A DNA stretch of 62,777 nt, from assembly GCA_003447235.1 (NCBI GenBank), contig DLZV01000043.1, forward strand, positions 47,916 through 110,692, in the 5' to 3' direction. The notes under the pieces were generated by a model. The model made no database searches. It worked only from the letters and a program-made list of their open reading frames with translations, and was not told the origin of the DNA. The translations under genes and the position numbers were made by a program. Within the stretch, counting starts at the first letter, position 1. The number at the start of each line of letters is the position of its first letter. This document shows positions 23,695-30,722 of this stretch, one piece after another. The stretch is from Prevotella sp. (lineage in GTDB: Bacteria > Bacteroidota > Bacteroidia > Bacteroidales > Bacteroidaceae).

Positions 23695-25641
23695 TTACAG
23701 GCCCAGACGATAGGCCGTAAGGTTTTTCACCTCCGCCTTGCCACCCTCGGCATAGACTTTCACGTGGTTGTAGGGCACGGTGGGGAACACCAGGTTGGTC
23801 ATGGCGATGCGTCCGCCATCTACAAAGAGCTCGACGGAGCATTTATCGACGAAGACATCCAGATGGTAAGTCTTGCCACACTGTGCTGCCACGGGGGCCT
23901 CAGCACAGCAGCCATTGCCAGCAGAGTGGTCGTCGTCACAGAGTGCGAGCGGAGCCCATGTGCCGAGGGCGAAGTCGTTCTTGTAGTTGACGACAAGGTC
24001 CTGCGACAGTTTTCCCTTCATCTCGCCAGCTGCCTCGGCACGCTTCTCGATATCGTGGCGCTCGGCCAGCCGACCAAAGTCGGTGAGTCCGCTCTCCGAG
24101 CGGTCCATGACGACGCGCTTCTTCTTGAGGTCGAGATAGAGGACCGTGCGCTCCTCCTTGTCGTTGTAGAGCACGATCCCGACCACATCGGCCTCCTTCG
24201 GCGTCACGTCGGCCTCCAGCTCGAAGGCTCCGTCGCTACCCTCGAAGAGGTTGCGCTGAACATAGGGGTTGGCGTTGTCCACGGCCACGTTGCCCAACTG
24301 CTTGGTCTCCTTGCGCAGGGCGCGGGCCTCCTCCACGACATTGGCCGAGACATAGGTCTCGCCATGGTTGGAGAACAACTTCAGTTCGCGCGGCAGCGCG
24401 TTGGCGCCACGATACTGATGGATCGGAGTGACATTGGCATACTGCCAGTTGCTCATCCATGGCACGGCCACGATGCGGTCTCCGAGGTTGGAGAAGGTGA
24501 CGGTGGCGTAGTGGTCCTTGCCCCAGTCGAGCCATTTCACGGTGGTAGGTTTGGAATCGCACTTGAACTCCTTGCCGTCAAACTCGCCTACGAAATACTC
24601 CGTGGCCGAACCGCCAAAGACAAAACCCGGGTTGACGTTGACGATCATGACATACTTCTTGTTGGCTGGGTCGCCATCGACGGCCAGCGGGAAGAAGTCG
24701 GGACACTCAAACTGGTTGGGCTGGGCTCCGAAGCCCTCACCCCACTGGCTTACGTAGGTCCACTTCTTGAGATTCTTCGACTGATAGAAGCGCATGTTCT
24801 TATCGGCCGACACGATCATATACCACGACTTCGTGGGCTCATACCAGAAGATCTTCGGGTCGCGGAAGTTCTCCTGTCCGTCAAACGGCGTCACCACGGG
24901 GTTGCCCTTATACTTGATGAAGGTGCGTCCGTTGTCCTTGCTGTAAGCCATACACTGCACCTGCACCTGCTTGCCGTTTCTCATGCTGTGGGAAGTGTAG
25001 TAGGCGATGATTGCGTTCTTGCCGAATCCTGCCGAGTTGCGCGTATCGACGATGGTGCTTCCCGAGAAGATGTGTCCCATCGGGTCGCGGGCGATGGCGG
25101 GGTCGAGATGATCCCAGTGTACGAGGTCGCGGCTGACGGAGTGGCCCCAGTGCATGTTGCCCCACTTCGATCCGTAGGGGTTGTACTGGAAGTAGAGATG
25201 ATACTCCCCATCCTTGTAGGTAAGTCCGTTGGCGTCGTTCATCCATCCGTAAAGCGGCGTGTGGTGATAGACGGGGCGGTAGTAGTCCGTATTGGTCGTG
25301 TCGAAGGTGTCCGATAGTTTCATCTCCTTCAGTGCCACGGCGTCTTTCGGCAGTCCTACGATCTTCACCACTGCCTCTTTGCCCTGTGTGAGGGCGAAGG
25401 GTACGCAGTAGTCGGTCTTGCCCACGGCCAGTCGGACGTCCATCCAGGTGTCCGTGGCCTTGCCGCTATAGAGCTGCAGCTGGGCCTCGGGACGTTCCTC
25501 CTCTATGGGGAGGATGAGATACTTCGTCGGGTTCTCCACCTTGATGATCGTGGTGTCGCCCTTCTGTGTGGTCTGCAGGGTCTGTGCCGTGGCCGAGAGG
25601 GCCACGAGTGCTCCTGCCGAAAGCAGATACTTGATCTTCAT
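23695..25641 (-). CDS. GH32 fructosidase (levanase/inulinase/sucrase type) with N-terminal DUF4980 domain
   Basis: Hydrolyses beta-fructosides such as fructan ends or sucrose to release fructose. The 648-residue protein has a signal peptide (1-20, no lipobox, so probably periplasmic), a DUF4980-like domain to about 120, the five-bladed catalytic domain, and the C-terminal beta-sandwich ending in NLTAYRLGL. The nucleophile is D136 in WMNDANG (133-139, usually WMNDPNG), the transition-state Asp is D261 in RDPK and the acid/base is E312 in ECPDFF. It is 31 bp after the receptor gene, same strand. Linkage preference (beta-2,1 or beta-2,6) cannot be read from sequence. Confidence 0.95.
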   Translation of the reverse strand: MKIKYLLSAGALVALSATAQTLQTTQKGDTTIIKVENPTKYLILPIEEERPEAQLQLYSGKATDTWMDVRLAVGKTDYCVPFALTQGKEAVVKIVGLPKDAVALKEMKLSDTFDTTNTDYYRPVYHHTPLYGWMNDANGLTYKDGEYHLYFQYNPYGSKWGNMHWGHSVSRDLVHWDHLDPAIARDPMGHIFSGSTIVDTRNSAGFGKNAIIAYYTSHSMRNGKQVQVQCMAYSKDNGRTFIKYKGNPVVTPFDGQENFRDPKIFWYEPTKSWYMIVSADKNMRFYQSKNLKKWTYVSQWGEGFGAQPNQFECPDFFPLAVDGDPANKKYVMIVNVNPGFVFGGSATEYFVGEFDGKEFKCDSKPTTVKWLDWGKDHYATVTFSNLGDRIVAVPWMSNWQYANVTPIHQYRGANALPRELKLFSNHGETYVSANVVEEARALRKETKQLGNVAVDNANPYVQRNLFEGSDGAFELEADVTPKEADVVGIVLYNDKEERTVLYLDLKKKRVVMDRSESGLTDFGRLAERHDIEKRAEAAGEMKGKLSQDLVVNYKNDFALGTWAPLALCDDDHSAGNGCCAEAPVAAQCGKTYHLDVFVDKCSVELFVDGGRIAMTNLVFPTVPYNHVKVYAEGGKAEVKNLTAYRLGL

Positions 25642-25672
25642 TGTCTTATGATTTTAGTCGTGAAACATTTGG

Positions 25673-27976
25673 TTAGAATTTCAGTGTGGCCGAGAACTCC
25701 ACGGTGAACGGGCGGAGGTAGGAGCCCGTCATGAGCTGGTTGTTGATGCCCTTGGCCTCGTCTTTGGTGATGAGCTCCGCACCAGCGATGCTACCCTTGG
25801 CACCCGTCTGGTTGAGGAAGTTGACCACGGTGCATCCGAGCGACAAGCGCTTGCTGGCCTGCCAGTTGACACCACCGAAGGTCTCCCAGTGGCCGTTGAA
25901 GTAGTAGGCCTCGTTGATGTTGGCGTAGGTCTTGGAGAAGTAGCGGAAGGAAGCCCAGAGCTTCAGTTCCGGCGTGATCATGTAGCTGGGGTCGAGCTCG
26001 ATGAGCACCTGCGGCACCTCTGCCACGATATTTCCCGTTGCGTTGATCTTTCCCTCGTAGCCGCTTGCAAACTTCACGCTGGTCTCATACTTCTTGTAGG
26101 TCGGTTTCTGGTAAGTGAATAGGAAGTGGAAGTCGAATCCTTTGAAGGGGTGTGCGACCACGTCGGTGGTCCAGCCCCACGTCTGAATGTCATAGGTCAA
26201 CGGAGCAGCCTTGATTTCTCCGTCATGCTGAAGGTTGAGCGTAGAGTTGTTGTTGGTCTTTGAAATGTATGAGAAGAGAGAGGTGAGACTCAGCCACGGG
26301 TTGTTGTAGTAGATACCTGCGCGTCCCAGAGGCACGCTGATTCTGCCCGTGTTGGGCATCGTGGCGGGCGCGAAGGTCGAGATCGTGGGGTGCTGCACGA
26401 TGTAGGTGAAGTCGCCCGTGAATCCGAAATTCTTCGTCAGCTTGTAGGTCAGCGCTGCCGTGAAGTCGTAGTTCACCCAGTTGTATGCCATCTGCGTCGG
26501 TGCGATCAGCGTACCGTCGGGAGCGGTGGTGCCGAGGTAGTAGTCGGCAAAGCGTCCCACATATTCGCCGGCCACGTTCTTAACCGCGGCGTTCTCGCCC
26601 TTCAGTCGCTGCCACTCGATGCGCGCGCCGTAGTAGGCGTTGAGCTGCGGCGTGATGTCCCAGTCGTGTGTGAAGTAGAAGGCCAGTTTGTTCTCGTGTC
26701 CCTGGTAGTACTCCGAGGCGTTCTTGTTAAAGTCATAAAAGATGCTCTGGCGCTTGCTGGCGTCCCAGAGGCGCACGGCGTAGGATCCGTCCTCGGGCAC
26801 GCTTTGGTCGTACATTGTCGTGTTGGAGCAGTAGTCGATGTGGTAGTACCACTCGTTCACGCCGATGCGCAGCGTGGAGGTGCGGAAGGTCTTTGAGAGT
26901 TCCGAGGTGAGGAGCATCTCGTTGATGGTACCTGCATTGAGACACGACATACGCGTCTGGACGTAGCGTCCGCCGTAGCGCTGCGGCTGTCCCATGGCGT
27001 CTTGCTGCATGTACTGGTAGTTGGCGGCTGCACCGTCGGCCTGGAGGTCGATGAGCTGCATCGGAGTCTGGAATACCAGTGCACCCCGGGCGTGGTCGAA
27101 GCGGAAGGCCGTCTTCCAGTTGAGCCCGTTGTCGAAGCGGAAGTTGTTCAGGAGCGAGAACTCTGAGGATCGGTTGCCGCAGTAGTCGTAGAGCGAGGTC
27201 TGCCGCAGCGTGCCAGTGCGCATATCACGATAGGTGATGTTGGCATCGACGGGGAGATAGGAAGTCGTTCCGAGCTTGAAGTCGCCAAACTCCTTCACGC
27301 TGCCGTCGCCGACATAGATGAATGGAGCCGACTGCATGGCGTAGTTATAGACGGGGTGGGAGTTGGCATACTTGTACATTGCCGTCAGCTCGCCCCTTCC
27401 TGCCGCATAGCGCTGGGTGAGGGCCAGCTTGTAGATCTGCGTGCGGTCCTGATACTGCGAGGAGCGCACCTTGAAGGTACCTGGGTCGAAGTCCTGGTAC
27501 ATGCTTGCACTGTAGAAGAGATCCTTGTTGAGCGATCCATTCATGTTGAGCGACATCTCCTGCAGGCCAAAGTGGTTGGTCTTGTAGTTGAGCGTACCCT
27601 GAAATCCCTTCTGTCCGAGCTGCGTCTGCGAGTTGACGGCATAGCCGATGTTGCCAGTGGTGATAGCCGTCTCTGAGATCTTCAGCAGTCCGACATGGGA
27701 GAGGCTGGCATCCGAGCGCCACGTGGCGTTGACGGTGTGGGGATTGGTGGCATAGGTAACGGGGAGTCCGTTCTCCAGCACATTGACGTCGGCGGAGGGG
27801 AGTCCGATCTGGATCTCGCGCGGGCCGTTGGCGCTGGCCGCGTTGAGCATCACGTTGCGGTCGCCCTCCTCCTTGGAGTGGTCCGTCCGCTTTCCTTCAT
27901 TCTGCGCGCTGGCCGCGGTTGCCATAATGGAGGCAAGGACCAAGGCGCCAAGTTTTGCTGTGTTGAAATGTTGCAT
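25673..27976 (-). CDS. TonB-dependent-receptor-like outer membrane protein with short plug
   Basis: Predicted outer membrane porter for the oligosaccharide of this locus. The 767-residue protein has a signal peptide (1-24), a short plug-like part (about 40-150; RNVMLNAASANGPREIQIGLP, split from VNVLENGLPVTY) and many aromatic-ended beta strands ending in VEFSATLKF. It lacks the carboxypeptidase-like N-terminal domain, has no obvious TonB box, is about 250 residues shorter than SusC proteins and has no SusD partner. It heads the minus-strand operon with the GH32 gene, divergent from the permease. Its assignment as a fructan/fructose-oligosaccharide importer is inferred from context. Confidence 0.75.
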   Translation of the reverse strand: MQHFNTAKLGALVLASIMATAASAQNEGKRTDHSKEEGDRNVMLNAASANGPREIQIGLPSADVNVLENGLPVTYATNPHTVNATWRSDASLSHVGLLKISETAITTGNIGYAVNSQTQLGQKGFQGTLNYKTNHFGLQEMSLNMNGSLNKDLFYSASMYQDFDPGTFKVRSSQYQDRTQIYKLALTQRYAAGRGELTAMYKYANSHPVYNYAMQSAPFIYVGDGSVKEFGDFKLGTTSYLPVDANITYRDMRTGTLRQTSLYDYCGNRSSEFSLLNNFRFDNGLNWKTAFRFDHARGALVFQTPMQLIDLQADGAAANYQYMQQDAMGQPQRYGGRYVQTRMSCLNAGTINEMLLTSELSKTFRTSTLRIGVNEWYYHIDYCSNTTMYDQSVPEDGSYAVRLWDASKRQSIFYDFNKNASEYYQGHENKLAFYFTHDWDITPQLNAYYGARIEWQRLKGENAAVKNVAGEYVGRFADYYLGTTAPDGTLIAPTQMAYNWVNYDFTAALTYKLTKNFGFTGDFTYIVQHPTISTFAPATMPNTGRISVPLGRAGIYYNNPWLSLTSLFSYISKTNNNSTLNLQHDGEIKAAPLTYDIQTWGWTTDVVAHPFKGFDFHFLFTYQKPTYKKYETSVKFASGYEGKINATGNIVAEVPQVLIELDPSYMITPELKLWASFRYFSKTYANINEAYYFNGHWETFGGVNWQASKRLSLGCTVVNFLNQTGAKGSIAGAELITKDEAKGINNQLMTGSYLRPFTVEFSATLKF

Positions 27977-28270
27977 AACGGTTCAGTTATTGTTTACGGC
28001 TGCAAAGTTACGAAGATCGACGCCATCAGGGGTTAAAATTCCGTTCATCGGCATTCACTTTTGTTACATGCAACATTTTTATTATTCAATGAACGAAAAG
28101 TAGCATCGACGTCCCCGCGGGCTGCCTGGCGCCTGGCCTGTCCGGCATGTTACATTTGTAGCAAAATTGTTGCGCGGCTCGGTTTTTACTATCCTACGAA
28201 ACATGATTGATATCCCCCTGGCGAGAATATCTCTACCTTTGCAGCACAATTCGTAACTATACTATTCCCA
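27977..28270. promoter_or_regulatory. Divergent control region of the fructose locus
   Basis: 294 bp separate the receptor and permease genes. On plus, TACCTTTG (28234-28241) with TTG at 28207-28209 forms the permease promoter; TACATTTG (28151-28158) is a second -7 match. On minus, TAACTTTG (28003-28010) lies 27 bp before the receptor ATG. TGTTACAT occurs twice in the same orientation (28062-28069, 28148-28155) and could mark binding sites of the hybrid regulator. Confidence 0.6.
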
Positions 28271-29509
28271 ATGACAACAAAAACGTATCAGCCAATGAGC
28301 AACAACAATTCTTCCAAGATGACACTCGTCCCGGTGATGATCACCTTCTTCACGATGGGCTTCGTCGATCTCGTCGGCGCTGTGTCAAACAACATGCAGG
28401 AAGACTTCGGCCTCAGCGACTCAGCTGCCAATTTCTTCCCCTCGCTCGTATTCTTCTGGTTTCTCATCTTCTCCGTGCCCACGGGCATGCTGATGAATAA
28501 GATCGGCCGTAAGAAGACGGTGCTCCTCTCCATCATCGTCACGACGCTGGCCGTATTCCTTCCCCTCTTCGACAGTTTCATGCCGACCAAGGAGAGCCAG
28601 CTCTGGCTGATGTACATCTCCTTCTCGCTGCTGGGCATCGGCAACGCCATCATGCAGACCTCTCTCAATCCGCTCGTGACGATCCTGGTCAAGGGCCACC
28701 TGGCCTCCACGCTCACCTTCGGTCAGTTTGTCAAGGCCATCGCCTCGTTTATCGCCCCGCTCATCGCGGCATGGGGCGCCACGACCACGGCGCCGACCTT
28801 CGGCCTGAGCTGGCGTATCCTCTTCCTGCTCTTCTTCCTCATCGGCATGGCCGCCACGCTGTGGCTCGGCATGACCCCCATCGAGGAGGAACCCGCCCAG
28901 GACCAGACCTCGGGCGTACTGGCCAGCGTGCGGATGCTCGGCGCGCCCGTCGTCCTGCTTTCCTTCGTAGCCATCATGTGTCATGTGGGCATTGACGTGG
29001 GCACCAACGCCGTGGCGCCGAAGATTCTCCTGGAGCGCCTGGGCACCCCGGGCGACACGCTCAGCCAGTTTGAGTACGCTACGAGCATCTACTTCGCCTT
29101 CCGCACCCTCGGCTGCCTCACGGGGTCCATCCTCATGCGCCGAATCAATATCCGCGCCTTCTTCACCATCATCGTCCTGATGATGGGCGTGGCCATGGCG
29201 GGCTTCGTGTTCGCCACGGAGCAGTGGGTGCTCTGGGCCTCGATCTCACTGGTGGGCTACGGCAATAGCAACGTCTTCTCTATCGTCTTCTCCCAGGCCA
29301 TGATCTCGGCTCCCGAGAAGAAGAACGAGGTGAGCGGACTGATGATCATGGGCCTCTTCGGCGGCACGGTCTTCCCGCTGCTGATGGGTCTGGCCAGCGA
29401 TGCCGCCAAGGCTTCCGGCCTGCAGCACCCGCAGACGGCCGCAGCCGTGGTGATGGCCGTGGGCGTGGCCTACCTGCTCAGCTACATCCCGCGAGTCAAG
29501 CAACAGTAA
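28271..29509 (+). CDS. MFS sugar permease, FucP-like (probable fructose importer)
   Basis: Inner membrane proton/sugar symporter of the major facilitator family, about twelve transmembrane helices in 412 residues. The segment MGFVDLVGAVSNNMQEDFGL, the cytoplasmic loop NKIGRKK after helix 2, and LNPLVTILV near helix 4 fit the FHS/FucP branch. In Bacteroides the fructose permease of the fructan locus belongs to this branch and is also beside a fructokinase. It is divergent from the receptor and 40 bp before the kinase gene. Fructose as substrate is inferred from the neighbours. Confidence 0.88.
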   Translation: MTTKTYQPMSNNNSSKMTLVPVMITFFTMGFVDLVGAVSNNMQEDFGLSDSAANFFPSLVFFWFLIFSVPTGMLMNKIGRKKTVLLSIIVTTLAVFLPLFDSFMPTKESQLWLMYISFSLLGIGNAIMQTSLNPLVTILVKGHLASTLTFGQFVKAIASFIAPLIAAWGATTTAPTFGLSWRILFLLFFLIGMAATLWLGMTPIEEEPAQDQTSGVLASVRMLGAPVVLLSFVAIMCHVGIDVGTNAVAPKILLERLGTPGDTLSQFEYATSIYFAFRTLGCLTGSILMRRINIRAFFTIIVLMMGVAMAGFVFATEQWVLWASISLVGYGNSNVFSIVFSQAMISAPEKKNEVSGLMIMGLFGGTVFPLLMGLASDAAKASGLQHPQTAAAVVMAVGVAYLLSYIPRVKQQ

Positions 29510-29549
29510 AGAAAACAAATCACTATCAACTATAAATACCTATCAAATT

Positions 29550-30440
29550 ATGACAACGAACGAGAAATACGTAGTGGGCCTCGGCGAGGCTCTCTGGGAC
29601 ATCCTTCCCGACGGCAAAAAACTGGGTGGCGCTCCTGCCAACTTCGCTTTCCACGCTGGACAGTTCGGCCTCAACGCCATCGCCGTGAGTGCGCTTGGCG
29701 AGGACAAGCTGGCCGAGGAGACCATCGAACAGCTGGAGGCCAAGAAGCTGGCCTATTGTATGCCGCGCGTGCCCTACCCCACGGGTACGGTGCAGGTGAC
29801 GCTCGACGCTGGCGGCGTACCGACCTACGACATCAAGGAAAACGTAGCCTGGGACAACATTCCCTTCAACAAGGACATCGAGGCCATAGCCCGAAAGACG
29901 CGCGCCGTCTGCTGGGGATCGCTGGCTCAGCGCAACGTGGTGAGCCGCAACACGATATACAGTTTCCTCGACGCTACACCCAAGGACTGCATGAAGATCT
30001 TCGACATCAACCTACGACAGAACTTCTACACCAAGGAGGCCATCCGCGCCAGCATCAAGCGCTGCAACGTCCTGAAGATCAACGACGAGGAACTGGTGCT
30101 CATCGGCCGCATGTTTGGCTACCCGGGGCTTGATATCGAAAACAAATGCTGGCTCATCCTCGGCAAGTACAACCTCGACATGCTCGTGCTCACCTGCGGC
30201 ATCAACGGCAGCTATGTCTTTACGCGCGGCACCATGTCCTACCAGCCCACCCCGAAGGTGAAGGTCGCCGACACCGTGGGCGCTGGCGACTCGTTCACGG
30301 GTTCCTTCTGCGCTGCGATCCTATACGGTAAGAGCGTGGCCGAAGCCCACCGACTCGCTGTCGAGGTGAGCGCGTATGTATGCACACAAAACGGCGCTAT
30401 GCCCGTACTACCACAAGAGGTAAAAGAATGTAAAGGATAA
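29550..30440 (+). CDS. Fructokinase (PfkB family)
   Basis: Phosphorylates imported fructose, feeding glycolysis. The 296-residue protein has the ribokinase/PfkB start VGLGEALWDILPDGKKLGGAPANFAFHA (in two blocks), sugar-site GGAPANFA, and the C-terminal catalytic signature DTVGAGDSFTGSF near 245-257, with the base Asp in GAGD. It ends at CKG with a normal family length. Co-directional with the permease and followed by a terminator. The GGAPANFA form is characteristic of fructokinases rather than ribokinases. Confidence 0.92.
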   Translation: MTTNEKYVVGLGEALWDILPDGKKLGGAPANFAFHAGQFGLNAIAVSALGEDKLAEETIEQLEAKKLAYCMPRVPYPTGTVQVTLDAGGVPTYDIKENVAWDNIPFNKDIEAIARKTRAVCWGSLAQRNVVSRNTIYSFLDATPKDCMKIFDINLRQNFYTKEAIRASIKRCNVLKINDEELVLIGRMFGYPGLDIENKCWLILGKYNLDMLVLTCGINGSYVFTRGTMSYQPTPKVKVADTVGAGDSFTGSFCAAILYGKSVAEAHRLAVEVSAYVCTQNGAMPVLPQEVKECKG

Positions 30441-30494
30441 CAAAACGCAAGGGTGTGTCAGGCAGTCGCCTGGTCTCGCCCGCCAAAGCCATGA

Positions 30495-30530
30495 GGGTCT
30501 CTCCGTGTGACGCGGGGGGATCCTTTTTTT
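30495..30530 (+). terminator. Intrinsic terminator after the fructokinase gene
   Basis: GGGTCTCTCC (30495-30504) pairs over ten positions (three G-U) with GGGGGGATCC (30514-30523), followed directly by seven T (30524-30530). It begins 54 bp after the fructokinase stop. Confidence 0.8.
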
Positions 30531-30545
30531 ATGCCACTTTGAAGG

Positions 30546-30605
30546 ACTTAACTTCATCGGCCTACGAAGTTAACTTCATCGGGCTATGAAGTTAACTTCA
30601 TTTTT
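30546..30605 (+). repeat. 22-bp tandem repeats after the fructokinase terminator
   Basis: Two full units (30546-30567, 30568-30589) and most of a third share ACTTCATCGG and a tail CTA(C/T)GA. Junctions create GAAGTTAACTTC, a 12-bp palindrome. The array lies between two opposing terminators in the gap of convergent genes, so it is probably little transcribed. Confidence 0.85.
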
Positions 30606-30650
30606 CGACCCATCCGACATGGCTTTGGCAAGGGGGCGCAGGGCAAATAG

Positions 30651-30697
30651 AGCAAAAAGCGGTGGAAAACCACAGAGGTCTTCCACCGCTTCTTGCT
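30651..30697 (-). terminator. Terminator of the M16 peptidase gene (also usable on plus)
   Basis: AAGCGGTGGAA (30657-30667) pairs with TTCCACCGCTT (30681-30691); after one A/C mismatch AGCAA (30651-30655) pairs with TTGCT (30693-30697). On minus the stem runs into five T. It lies 26 bp past the M16 stop. Confidence 0.8.
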
Positions 30698-30722
30698 AAT
30701 GGGTTGTTCTATGCAGGATGGT

